This document shows, in pieces, positions 23,464-31,633 of a stretch of DNA of 56,309 bases (position 1 is the first letter of the stretch; every line of letters starts with the position of its first letter). The position numbers were made by a program, and so were the translations under genes. The notes below the pieces were generated by a model. It saw only the letters and a list, made by a program, of their open reading frames with translations. It was not told the origin of the DNA and searched no databases. This DNA comes from Bacteroidales bacterium (lineage in GTDB: Bacteria; Bacteroidota; Bacteroidia; Bacteroidales; P3): assembly GCA_031256055.1 (NCBI GenBank), contig JAIRRI010000134.1, positions 1 to 56,309 on the forward strand, written 5' to 3'.

Positions 23464-25230
23464 ATGAAAAAACAATGGGTAAGGAAAGAACCGGTTGATA
23501 ATGAAATTGTTGATAGGTTAGCGAATGAGCTGAAACTCGACCGAACTTTGGCGAGTCTTTTGGTTCAGCGTGGTATTACCACAGCTGAAGGGGCTAACTC
23601 ATTTTTCAATCCGCAACTTTCACAACTTCACGACCCATTTTTGATGAAGGATATGGACAAGGCTGTGGAGCGTATTCATAGGGCTTTACAGAATAAAGAA
23701 CGTATTTTGGTTTTCGGCGATTATGATGTAGATGGCACAACTGCAGTGGCTGTGATGTTTTCGTTTTTGTCGAAACAGCCGGGCGTAGATATGGGTGATT
23801 TGAACACGCGTCAAATCGAATATCGCATTCCGGATCGCTATAGCGATGGCTATGGATTGAATGAAACTACTGTTGAATATGCAAAAAAACATAATTTTAC
23901 GCTGATTATTACGTTGGATTGTGGTATTAAAGCCAATAAAGAAATTGATATTGCCAACAGTTTGGGAATTGATGTGATTGTGGGCGACCATCATCGTTCA
24001 GGTGATACGATTCCTGCGGGTTATGCGGTTTTGGACCCGAAGCGTCCCGATTGTGAATATCCTTACAACCATCTTTCGGGATGTGGAATTAGCTTCAAAA
24101 TTATTCAGGCTTATTGTCGAAGATACGGCATTCCAGAAACGGAAATTTACGACTATTTGGATATGGTAGTGGTGAGTATTGCTTCTGATGTGGTGCCTAT
24201 TACAGACGAAAATCGAATTTTGGCGTATTACGGATTGAAACAAATCAATACCAAACCTCGTCCGGCGTTTGAGTCGATTTTGAAATATTCGAATGTGGTA
24301 AAAAGCGGCAAGGGCAACCCTAATATGTATTTCAACCGTGAGTTGACGATTACCGATTTGGTGTTTTTAATTGGCCCGCGTATCAATGCTGCAGGTCGCA
24401 TGGAGAGCGGAAAAAATGCTGTTCGGCTTTTACTTGCGGATAGTCTCGAACGTTCGGAAATTTTTGCCAAAGAAATTGATGAATATAACAAAGAACGCAA
24501 AGTGCTTGATTCTAAGGCTACAGAAGAAGCTTTAGCGCATTTTGATTCGGGAAAAATTTCGGATACGGCTAAAACTACAGTGGTTTACGACCCTTCGTGG
24601 CATAAAGGTGTGATCGGTATTGTGGCTTCGCGATTGACGGAATCTTATTACCGTCCAACAATTGTGTTTACCAAATCGGGTGATTTGATAACGGGTTCAG
24701 CGCGCTCCGTCGGAAAATTTGATATTTACTCAGCAATAGAAACTTGTAGCGATTTGATCGAACATTGGGGCGGTCATAAATATGCTGCGGGATTATCCAT
24801 TAAAGAAGAAAATTTTGATGCATTTTGTCAAAAATTTGAACAAGCGGCTGCCAAACAATTGACGGAAGAATCGCTTGTTCCGAAAGTGCAAATTGATGCC
24901 GAAATAGATTTTTGTGTGATTACACGAACGTTTTTTGACAACCTTAAAAAGTTTGCGCCATTTGGCACCAAAAATCCCAATCCGACGTTTGAAACCCGAG
25001 ATGTTGTAGATGGAGGAAGTTCCAAAATCGTTGGACAAAAACATCTCAAACTTTCGCTAATTCAAAACAACAAACAAAGCTACCTGATAGATGGTATTGC
25101 GTTTCAACAAGCTGATCAAGAAGTTTTAATCAAGAGCGGAAAACCGTTTAATATTGCCTATCAGCTTGAAGAAAACGAATGGAATGGAAAAGTTTCTATT
25201 CAACTTAATGTAAAAGACATTCAAGAATAA
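23464..25230 (+). CDS. recJ: Single-stranded-DNA-specific exonuclease RecJ
   Basis: 588 aa, normal length. DHH-phosphoesterase motifs are intact: ILVFGDYDVDGTTAVAVMF, ITLDCGI, VIVGDHHRSGDTIP and the DHHA1 glycine-rich EHWGGHKYAAGLSI, followed by a C-terminal OB fold (~460-585). RecJ degrades single-stranded DNA 5' to 3' in recombination and repair. The gene is monocistronic, and its 3' end overlaps the convergent WecA-like gene by 10 bp. Confidence 0.96.
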   Translation: MKKQWVRKEPVDNEIVDRLANELKLDRTLASLLVQRGITTAEGANSFFNPQLSQLHDPFLMKDMDKAVERIHRALQNKERILVFGDYDVDGTTAVAVMFSFLSKQPGVDMGDLNTRQIEYRIPDRYSDGYGLNETTVEYAKKHNFTLIITLDCGIKANKEIDIANSLGIDVIVGDHHRSGDTIPAGYAVLDPKRPDCEYPYNHLSGCGISFKIIQAYCRRYGIPETEIYDYLDMVVVSIASDVVPITDENRILAYYGLKQINTKPRPAFESILKYSNVVKSGKGNPNMYFNRELTITDLVFLIGPRINAAGRMESGKNAVRLLLADSLERSEIFAKEIDEYNKERKVLDSKATEEALAHFDSGKISDTAKTTVVYDPSWHKGVIGIVASRLTESYYRPTIVFTKSGDLITGSARSVGKFDIYSAIETCSDLIEHWGGHKYAAGLSIKEENFDAFCQKFEQAAAKQLTEESLVPKVQIDAEIDFCVITRTFFDNLKKFAPFGTKNPNPTFETRDVVDGGSSKIVGQKHLKLSLIQNNKQSYLIDGIAFQQADQEVLIKSGKPFNIAYQLEENEWNGKVSIQLNVKDIQE

Positions 25231-26321
25231 TTTTGGGATATCGTTGTTGTAGCCTTCTTTCTTTGCTTTCTATAGATTTTGTTGACTATAGCTACAAACA
25301 GGATCATCAAAACGATTAAAATTAGAGAAATCCAGATTGTTCCCCAAAAGAAACTAAGACCGTAGGCAATGGTAATCATCAATACGTTGAGTGCTGTCAA
25401 AATCATGGACGTTTGAAAATGCGAAAATCCGATGTCGACGATTCGATGATGTAAATGGTTGCGATCGGCCGAAACAGGTGAAAGACGGTGAACAATGCGA
25501 TAAAAGAATACACGTACGACATCGAATGCCGGAATGATAATTATGGCGAAAGTGATGGCAGGGGCATCTAAAAATGTCAGAGGAAGCGTTTTGTCGGCAT
25601 TGGCTTCCCAAAACATGATCGTGGTGACAGCGATGCTTAATCCCAGCAATAAAGACCCCGAATCGCCCATAAATGTCTTATTTCGAAGCCCAAATACATT
25701 ATATAGAAAAAACGCCATTAATCCGCCAACTAAACTTGCGCAATAAAAACTCCAGCTGTACATTCCGTTGATGAAAAAAAACAGCCCGAAAATGCCTAAA
25801 ATCAAACTGCCGATAGAGGCTGCCAATCCATCAATTCCATCGATGAGATTAATTGCGTTGATGATGCCGACAATAAAGCAAATGGTTAGGATGATAGAAG
25901 CCGTTTCGTCAAAGTAATTAACTCCGAAAACCGAAAAACCATGAATAAAACGCAGATCGCTAATTACAATCAAAGTAGCTGCAACAAATTGGGCCAATAG
26001 TTTTTTCCAAGGAGAAAGTAAAACAATATCATCTTTAAGACCAACAAAAAAGATGATAACCGAAGCTAAATAAATGGGCCTGAAAAATTCAAAATAATCG
26101 TAAATAAAAAGTAGCGAACTGACGCACGCGGCAATAAAAATGGCAATTCCGGCAAGATTTGGCGTTTTGTATCGGTGCGATGTGCGTTCCCCTGGCGCAT
26201 TCAGAAGCCCTTTTGAACGAGCAATATGGTTAATGGTAGGAATAGTTCGCAATACGATAATTCCTGAAATCAAGATAGTTGAAATAACCTTTATTAAAGC
26301 AATCAAGATAGCCGTATCCAT
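25221..26321 (-). CDS. wecA: Undecaprenyl-phosphate GlcNAc-1-phosphate transferase, WecA/TagO-like
   Basis: 366 aa, about ten to eleven membrane helices. Family motifs: VGLKDDIVLLSPWKK (catalytic Asp pair), INAINLIDGIDGLAASIGS (N-x-x-x-DGxDGL), FMGDSGSLLLG and SADRNHLHHRIVDIGFSH, the HxHH type of loop characteristic of WecA rather than MraY. It starts glycan assembly by moving HexNAc-1-P onto undecaprenyl phosphate at the inner membrane. It is the last gene of the minus-strand polysaccharide cluster, 9 nt after the GT2 gene. A second, unrelated initiating enzyme lies at 31633. Confidence 0.9.
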   Translation of the reverse strand: MDTAILIALIKVISTILISGIIVLRTIPTINHIARSKGLLNAPGERTSHRYKTPNLAGIAIFIAACVSSLLFIYDYFEFFRPIYLASVIIFFVGLKDDIVLLSPWKKLLAQFVAATLIVISDLRFIHGFSVFGVNYFDETASIILTICFIVGIINAINLIDGIDGLAASIGSLILGIFGLFFFINGMYSWSFYCASLVGGLMAFFLYNVFGLRNKTFMGDSGSLLLGLSIAVTTIMFWEANADKTLPLTFLDAPAITFAIIIIPAFDVVRVFFYRIVHRLSPVSADRNHLHHRIVDIGFSHFQTSMILTALNVLMITIAYGLSFFWGTIWISLILIVLMILFVAIVNKIYRKQRKKATTTISQNYS

Positions 26322-26330
26322 ATTATTTTA

Positions 26331-27164
26331 TTACTTTTGTCTTAAAAATCGATTGTAAAACCATTTTGTGACAGGTTTCGGAATAATGCGCACAACACCA
26401 CGCGAAAAGACTGCTACAAAGAAATCTACCCACGAAATATATCCCATTTTAACGCCTTTTGCGAAACAATCCACTTCCAAGCGATAATACAGAAAACCGT
26501 GTCGGCGACTGATCATGTCGTTTCCAATACGACACAATACACCCACTTTTTGAATATTGTAAAACTGCATGTTCTCGTTCAGCATCCGCATCCACAGATA
26601 GTAATCTTCCATACCTTTGTTGATTTTCAGTCGCTTGTAGCCACCCACTTGCAGCACTTTCGAACGGCGAAACATCACAGTAACGTGATTGACTGGAGAG
26701 CGACGTTTACCAAGTTTATGGATTTCATCAGGCTTTTCGAAAAGATTTCGGTAGGAATGAATGATAGTTGGGTCATATTCAAACTCGGCAATGTTGAAAC
26801 CGACCAAATCCAATTCCGGATGATTCATCAACATAGTGTACTGTTCTTCGAAACGAAAGGGCAAACAAATATCATCGGTATCCATTCTTGCCACGAGCTC
26901 GTTCGAACAACGCTCGAGACCAAAGGCCAAACTCACACCAAGTCCAAGATTCTCTGGCAGATTGTGAATTTTGATAATATCGGGATATTTCGCTTGATAG
27001 CGATCTAAAACAGCATCCAATTCAGGTGTCAATTTACCGTCTTTTACGAGTACAACCTCGCTTGGAGGAAGAGTTTGTTCGAAAACGCTTTGTAGAGCGG
27101 CATCCAAAAAATCTGGATTTTCTTTATGATAGACTGAGAGAAGAACAGAAAACATTATTGGCAT
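26331..27164 (-). CDS. Family 2 glycosyltransferase
   Basis: 277 aa from the ATG at 27164 (MPIMFSVLLSVYHKENPDFL); 27155 is an equally plausible start, while the longer frame to 27206 overlaps the promoter. GT-A fold markers: FSVLLSVYHKE, VLVKDGKLTPE, LPENLGLGVSLAFGLE, and the metal-binding ELVARMDTDDICLPFR. The C-terminal part carries VGGYKRLKINKGMEDYYLWMRML. It probably adds one sugar in a surface polysaccharide; sugar and linkage are unknown. It has its own consensus promoter and is co-directional with the WecA-like gene. Confidence 0.9.
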   Translation of the reverse strand: MPIMFSVLLSVYHKENPDFLDAALQSVFEQTLPPSEVVLVKDGKLTPELDAVLDRYQAKYPDIIKIHNLPENLGLGVSLAFGLERCSNELVARMDTDDICLPFRFEEQYTMLMNHPELDLVGFNIAEFEYDPTIIHSYRNLFEKPDEIHKLGKRRSPVNHVTVMFRRSKVLQVGGYKRLKINKGMEDYYLWMRMLNENMQFYNIQKVGVLCRIGNDMISRRHGFLYYRLEVDCFAKGVKMGYISWVDFFVAVFSRGVVRIIPKPVTKWFYNRFLRQK

Positions 27165-27176
27165 TAGTATAATCTG

Positions 27177-27207
27177 CAAAGATACGAAAAAAAACGAAAA
27201 AGACAAA
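27177..27207 (-). promoter_or_regulatory. Promoter of the GT2-wecA-like pair
   Basis: On the minus strand TTTG (27207-27204), 19 nt, TATCTTTG (27184-27177). It lies just inside the 5' boundary after the upstream gene's stop at 27210. Confidence 0.8.
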
Positions 27208-27209
27208 AT

Positions 27210-27944
27210 TTATTTTTTCTGTAACCTTGCACAGATTTTTTGATGGCTGGATGAGCCAAACATAAAGATTAAAAATTGATGCATAAACATTTTGACTTTA
27301 AATTTTAAATCTTTTTTCACCCAATGCGCGTCAAAGTGATGAATAGTGTATGTTTGCTTGGAAATTTTAATTTTTTTTGTGTGATGATTTTTAGGCGAAA
27401 AATAGGTTTTTGGAAAAATACGAAGTTGATCGGAATTTAAGTTTTCGAATTGATTTTTTTTGCAGTGAAAATAATCAGATAGCAAACGATTGAGAGTGGC
27501 TGGAAGCGGTTGAAGGTTCATTTTTCCATTTTCATTGAGAAATGGTGTGTTTTTGAATTGTTGGAGAACATATCCGATCCAATCTAGATGAGGTTCAGCA
27601 CCAATAACAGCGGCCTCGAAATACCCGCTTTGTTCAAGACCTATAAAGGATTTGAAAGAAATTAAATCGTCGAAATTTTTCAGAACTTCGACATCAGCAT
27701 CCAAATAAATACCACCTTCGTGATAGAGTGCATGAAAACGCACATAATCAGCAACAGAACCATATTTTTTGGCGTCCATTGCGCCTTGAAACCAATCACA
27801 ATTTATAGTTTCGATGCGTTTGGCATCCCAAAGCACAAACTCATAATCGGGCAAATACTTATGCCAAGAATCAATGCAGTGTTGAATTAAGGTAGGGTAG
27901 GGATCGCCGCTAATCCAACAGAAGTGTATTTTTTTTGGAATCAT
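27210..27944 (-). CDS. Glycosyltransferase of the Gly_transf_sug (DXD) type
   Basis: 244 aa from the ATG at 27944 (MIPKKIHFCWISGDPYP); an in-frame TTG two codons upstream is less likely. The N-terminus IPKKIHFCWISG and the later VADYVRFHALYHEGGIYLD-ADVEVLK (DXD metal motif) are hallmarks of the capsular/Och1-like DXD glycosyltransferases. It overlaps the end of the Wzy/ligase-like gene by 35 bp, so translation is probably coupled. Acceptor and donor sugars cannot be read from the sequence. Confidence 0.9.
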   Translation of the reverse strand: MIPKKIHFCWISGDPYPTLIQHCIDSWHKYLPDYEFVLWDAKRIETINCDWFQGAMDAKKYGSVADYVRFHALYHEGGIYLDADVEVLKNFDDLISFKSFIGLEQSGYFEAAVIGAEPHLDWIGYVLQQFKNTPFLNENGKMNLQPLPATLNRLLSDYFHCKKNQFENLNSDQLRIFPKTYFSPKNHHTKKIKISKQTYTIHHFDAHWVKKDLKFKVKMFMHQFLIFMFGSSSHQKICARLQKK

Positions 27945-29106
27945 TTTCAATTTTTAATTTATTCGTTATCATTAATGCCATTATCACATAGAAGTATGGT
28001 ATGAATGTTGCAGCTTCGGCGGATATCTGAACAAAATAAGGGAGTAAAATAATCATTGCAGCTCCGTTGGTGGCTTTAACTAAGACAAACCATGTTATCC
28101 CTAAAAAAAGCAGCCCAAACACACCGGTTTCCATCAAAAACAAAAGAAAATAATTATGTGCGGAATACGTGAACCTTGCTATTTGTTCAGTTTCGGAAAG
28201 TCCGAGTCCGAATAGAATATTTTTTAAATTCGCAGTTTTGTAATAATCCAGTGCTTCGTCAAGAATTAAAAATTTGGTTTGAAAACTTCCATCACTGAGT
28301 AAAAACTTAAGTGCCCAAAGACTTAAAATTGCGACGAAACAAAGTGAAAAGAAAACTAACAAGGCTTTTTTCCAATTCAGGTTTCGGAAAAAACAGTAAT
28401 AGGCCAATCCTGCGAAAACGGCTGGTATACTTGCTCTTGAGAGAGTTAATATAAGAAGAATAAAAGCAACTAACAGCTCTTTCTTCATAGATTGCTTATG
28501 CGTATGTCCCCACCAAAGAATGAAAAATAGCAAAGCGATGATATGACCCGCAAGCATATTGCTAGCAATATACATGGGGCCATCGAACTTAAACTGATAA
28601 ATGCCGTGATAATGATTTTCACCCTGAATAATGCACCAAAAACTGTAGCCATATCGTAAAATGGCCTCAATACAAAGAATAACCAGAGAATAGCGAATAA
28701 ATTTATCACCTAATTTTTTCAAAAAATCAGAAGAAACATCACTGGAAAAAATCAAAACAAAAATCAAATACATGGGTGCAAACACCACACCCATATAGCG
28801 GAAAAAAGCAGTTCCCATAAGGTATTGCGAAACAGAAAAATACAAACAAAAGAGAGAAAAAACACGAATTATGGTTTGAAATTGAGAATGTGGTTTCGCC
28901 AAATAGCTTAATTCTCCATTCTCCATTTTCCATTTTCCATTCATTTGTTGAATAGCCCAGCACAGAATCGCCCCCAAAAGCAACAATAATGTTGGCGGAA
29001 CAGGCAACCATGTGCGACTGCTCAAACTTGCCAAAGGAATGAGTAACCACAATCCGAGTTCGCTTAGTGATAGATTTTTGAAGTATTTAAGGTCGAGGTT
29101 GGTCAT
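27910..29106 (-). CDS. O-antigen ligase / polymerase (Wzy-WaaL-like) membrane protein
   Basis: 398 aa from the ATG at 29106 (MTNLDLKYFKNLSL), which overlaps the plsY 3' end by 20 bp. About ten hydrophobic helices are visible; the ligase-like features are LTLSRASIPAVFAGLAYY, LFGLGLSETEQ, SAHNYFLLFLMETGVFGLL. Residues 55-71 (MNGKWKMENGELSYLAK) are encoded by a repeat unit that lies between helix 2 and helix 3, so this loop is probably an insertion. It would polymerise or ligate glycan chains on the periplasmic side of the inner membrane. Confidence 0.8.
   Translation of the reverse strand: MTNLDLKYFKNLSLSELGLWLLIPLASLSSRTWLPVPPTLLLLLGAILCWAIQQMNGKWKMENGELSYLAKPHSQFQTIIRVFSLFCLYFSVSQYLMGTAFFRYMGVVFAPMYLIFVLIFSSDVSSDFLKKLGDKFIRYSLVILCIEAILRYGYSFWCIIQGENHYHGIYQFKFDGPMYIASNMLAGHIIALLFFILWWGHTHKQSMKKELLVAFILLILTLSRASIPAVFAGLAYYCFFRNLNWKKALLVFFSLCFVAILSLWALKFLLSDGSFQTKFLILDEALDYYKTANLKNILFGLGLSETEQIARFTYSAHNYFLLFLMETGVFGLLFLGITWFVLVKATNGAAMIILLPYFVQISAEAATFIPYFYVIMALMITNKLKIENDSKKNTLLLD
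28889..28946. repeat. Repeat unit (tccattttccatt type) inside the Wzy-like gene
   Basis: Tandem tccattctccattttccatt next to gtggtttcgccaaat, read in frame as KWKMENGELSYLAK. The gcttcgcca-type centre is shared with the family D elements; here only one arm is evident. Confidence 0.7.
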
Positions 29107-29815
29107 GGGTTGAGTGTTTTTTGAATACAAATTTCGGTTCTTCGCTATGAATCAGGCGTTTGATATTTTTGATATGCGTAAGCGGAACGAAAATGGCGAT
29201 GAGAATGGCGAAAATTAGCAACGGTAATTTATCGAATTGAAAAAATGCAAATTGCAGCAACGGCAATGAAATTGCAGCAATCATAGAAGATAAAGAAACA
29301 TATCGAGACAAGAAAAATACACCAAAGAAAACTCCTGCTACAATCAAAAATACTTGCGGATACAGCATAATTAGAACTCCAACCAACGTTGCCACGCCTT
29401 TTCCGCCATGAAAACCGACGTAAATTGGAAACACGTGTCCGAGTACAGTTCCAATGGCTACGAAAAATGCGTGAAAATAATAAGCATAATATGCAAAAAA
29501 AGTATAGAAATCTTTGACTTCTACATCAAGAGCATTCCACGTGGGATCTAATTGTGAAGGATAATGGAAATAAATAGACATCAATGCTAATGGCAATATA
29601 CCTTTCAGTAAATCCAACGCCAACACACATAAGCCGGGTTTCAAACCTAACACACGAATGGTGTTTGTTGCTCCGGCATTGCGACTACCTTCATTTCTAA
29701 TGTCTTTACCATAAAATACTTTTCCAATCCAAACGGCATTTGGAATAGACCCAATGAGGTAAGCTGGTAGAAAAAAAGCCAAAATTTGAAAAAGAAAAAA
29801 TAGTATAAAATCCAT
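29087..29815 (-). CDS. plsY: Glycerol-3-phosphate acyltransferase PlsY
   Basis: 242 aa. It transfers an acyl group from acyl-phosphate to glycerol-3-phosphate at the inner membrane. Family motifs: LIGSIPNAVWIGKVFYGKDIRNEGSRNAGATNTIRVLG near the N-terminus, FPIYVGFHGGKGVATLVGV in the middle, and SRYVSLSSMIAA. Length is a little above E. coli PlsY because of a loop with LDPTWNALDVEVKDFY. It sits between pcm (17 nt upstream) and the Wzy-like gene. Confidence 0.95.
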   Translation of the reverse strand: MDFILFFLFQILAFFLPAYLIGSIPNAVWIGKVFYGKDIRNEGSRNAGATNTIRVLGLKPGLCVLALDLLKGILPLALMSIYFHYPSQLDPTWNALDVEVKDFYTFFAYYAYYFHAFFVAIGTVLGHVFPIYVGFHGGKGVATLVGVLIMLYPQVFLIVAGVFFGVFFLSRYVSLSSMIAAISLPLLQFAFFQFDKLPLLIFAILIAIFVPLTHIKNIKRLIHSEEPKFVFKKHSTHDQPRP

Positions 29816-29832
29816 TTAAAATTATTTTTGTA

Positions 29833-30477
29833 TTATTTTCGAGATTCTAACATAGGCACAAACCGGAAATCTCCATGCTCATCACACGAAAATTCGGTAT
29901 CGGAAATTTTGGTATAAACTTGCATTTGTTGTAAGTTTTCACCCACAGGAATAACCATGATGCCGCCGATTTTCAACTGTTGTTTCAGTGACTCTGGCAC
30001 GTAGGGTGCACCGCAAGTTACGATAATTTTATCGAACGGCGCGAAATTCGGCAATCCGGCGTAGCCATCGCCGTAAAAACACTTGGTATTGTAATTTAAT
30101 TTGGTTAATAAATCTTTGGTTTTGAGATACAAATTGCGTTGACGTTCGATGGTGAACACTTTTGCACCCAATTCCAACAATACACAAGTCTGATAGCCCG
30201 AGCCTGTACCGATTTCCAAGACTTTTTCCTTAGGTTTGATCTGCAAAAGTTCCGATTGTTTGGCAACGGTAAAAGGTTGCGAAATCGTTTGACCTTCGCC
30301 AATTGGAAACGCCTTATCTTGATAGGCAAACTCCAAAAAAGACGAATCAATAAACAAATGTCTCGGAATTTTTTCAATAGCCAAAAGCACTGAAAGAGAG
30401 GTTATGCCTTTGGTTTTCAGTTCTTCGACTAAGGCTTTTCGCAAGCCTTTGGTTTTATAAGTATCTAAGTGTTGCAT
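29833..30477 (-). CDS. pcm: Protein-L-isoaspartate O-methyltransferase
   Basis: 214 aa. It repairs isoaspartyl residues in aged proteins using SAM. Motifs: AFPIGEGQTISQPFTVAKQ (substrate-binding Thr-Ile-Ser-Gln-Pro), VLEIGTGSGYQTCVLLELG (SAM motif I), FYGDGYAGLP and IIVTCGAPYVPESLKQQLKIGG. Length and order are normal. It leads the pcm-plsY-wzy-like-glycosyltransferase run. Confidence 0.95.
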   Translation of the reverse strand: MQHLDTYKTKGLRKALVEELKTKGITSLSVLLAIEKIPRHLFIDSSFLEFAYQDKAFPIGEGQTISQPFTVAKQSELLQIKPKEKVLEIGTGSGYQTCVLLELGAKVFTIERQRNLYLKTKDLLTKLNYNTKCFYGDGYAGLPNFAPFDKIIVTCGAPYVPESLKQQLKIGGIMVIPVGENLQQMQVYTKISDTEFSCDEHGDFRFVPMLESRK

Positions 30478-30489
30478 AAATTAAGTTTG

Positions 30490-30497
30490 CAAAGATA
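30490..30497 (-). promoter_or_regulatory. -7 box of pcm-plsY run
   Basis: TATCTTTG on the minus strand, 12 nt upstream of the pcm ATG at 30477. No clear -33 TTTG; that DNA is taken up by a family D-like repeat. Confidence 0.6.
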
Positions 30498-30505
30498 CGA
30501 AAAAG

Positions 30506-30590
30506 TTATGAATTATGGGTTATGAATTATGAGTTGCTTCGCCAAATCGTATTCGTTAAACCACAAACTCATAACCCATAACTCATAACT
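30506..30590. repeat. Inverted repeat, family D-like (ttatgggttatgaattatgag)
   Basis: Arms ttatgaattatgggttatga and ctcataacccataactcata flank gttgcttcgccaaat. It fills most of the divergent region between pcm and the oxidoreductase, upstream of both -7 boxes. Confidence 0.85.
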
Positions 30591-30623
30591 AAAAAAACGA
30601 AATGACATTTCGTTTTTTTTTCG

Positions 30624-30631
30624 TATCTTTG
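30624..30631 (+). promoter_or_regulatory. -7 box of the Gfo/Idh oxidoreductase gene
   Basis: TATCTTTG, 18 nt before the ATG at 30650. Confidence 0.65.
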
Positions 30632-30649
30632 CACCAAAAATCAAATTCT

Positions 30650-31633
30650 ATGCTTTCTATCGCAGTTATCGGCGCCGGACATCTCGGCAAAATACATCTC
30701 AAATGCCTTCAAGGGCTTCCCAATCACTATAAAATTGTTGGTTTTTGTGATACCGATGCGGAACTTGCAGCAAAAGTTGAGGCGGAATTGGGTGTGAAAT
30801 CGTTCTCAAATTTAGACGAACTTGTTCAAGCGGTTGATGTGGTAGACATCGTAACACCGACGATTTCGCATTTTGAAATAGCGTCATTAGCTTTGCGAAA
30901 AGGTAAACATGTTTTTATTGAAAAACCGATTACCACAACACCTCAAGAAGCCCAAAAACTCTTGGCTTTGGCAACTGAGGCGGGTGTGAAAACTCAGGTC
31001 GGACATGTTGAGCGTTTCAATCCTGCATTTTTGAGTGTTCAAGATAAAATTTCGAACCCGATGTTTATCGAAACGCATCGTTTGGCTATGTTTAACCCGC
31101 GTGGATTGGATGTTCCGGTGATTTTGGACTTGATGATTCACGACTTGGATTTAATTTTGAGCGTGGTGAATTCGCCGGTTCGAAAAATCAGTGCAAGCGG
31201 TGTAGCCATTGTCAGCGAAACGCCCGATATTGCTAATGCTCGCTTGGAATTTTACAACGGTTGTGTGGCAAATATCACGGCAAGTCGAATTTCGATGGCC
31301 AACTTGCGAAAATCTCGTTTTTTCCAAAAAGACGCTTATATTGCGGTGGATTTTTTGGAAAAAGAATCCGAAATTATTCGCATGAATGATGTTACGTCAA
31401 CCACGAAAGACGACCCTTTTGCAATGATTATCGACTTGGGACCGGGCAAACAAAAACACATTCAAATCGAAAAACCGAGCATTGAACCCATCAATGCCAT
31501 TCAAACCGAATTGAGCCGTTTTCATGACGCCATCGTGAACGATACACCAACTGCAGTTCCTTTTATCGATGGGTATAATGCTCTCGAAGTGGCTTACCAA
31601 ATTATGGACGAGATTAAATCTGCAACACGATAA
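30650..31633 (+). CDS. Gfo/Idh/MocA family NAD(P)-dependent oxidoreductase
   Basis: 327 aa from the ATG at 30650 (MLSIAVIGAGHLGKIHLKCL); a longer frame to 30602 includes the promoter. The Rossmann motif VIGAGHLGKIH is followed by VVDIVTPTISHFEIASLALRKGKHVFIEKPIT, the family's sugar-binding signature, and VGHVERFNPAF. In Bacteroidota such genes often modify nucleotide sugars or inositol. Here it overlaps the next gene (a sugar-phosphate transferase) by one base, so a role in surface-polysaccharide precursor synthesis is likely. Confidence 0.88.
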   Translation: MLSIAVIGAGHLGKIHLKCLQGLPNHYKIVGFCDTDAELAAKVEAELGVKSFSNLDELVQAVDVVDIVTPTISHFEIASLALRKGKHVFIEKPITTTPQEAQKLLALATEAGVKTQVGHVERFNPAFLSVQDKISNPMFIETHRLAMFNPRGLDVPVILDLMIHDLDLILSVVNSPVRKISASGVAIVSETPDIANARLEFYNGCVANITASRISMANLRKSRFFQKDAYIAVDFLEKESEIIRMNDVTSTTKDDPFAMIIDLGPGKQKHIQIEKPSIEPINAIQTELSRFHDAIVNDTPTAVPFIDGYNALEVAYQIMDEIKSATR

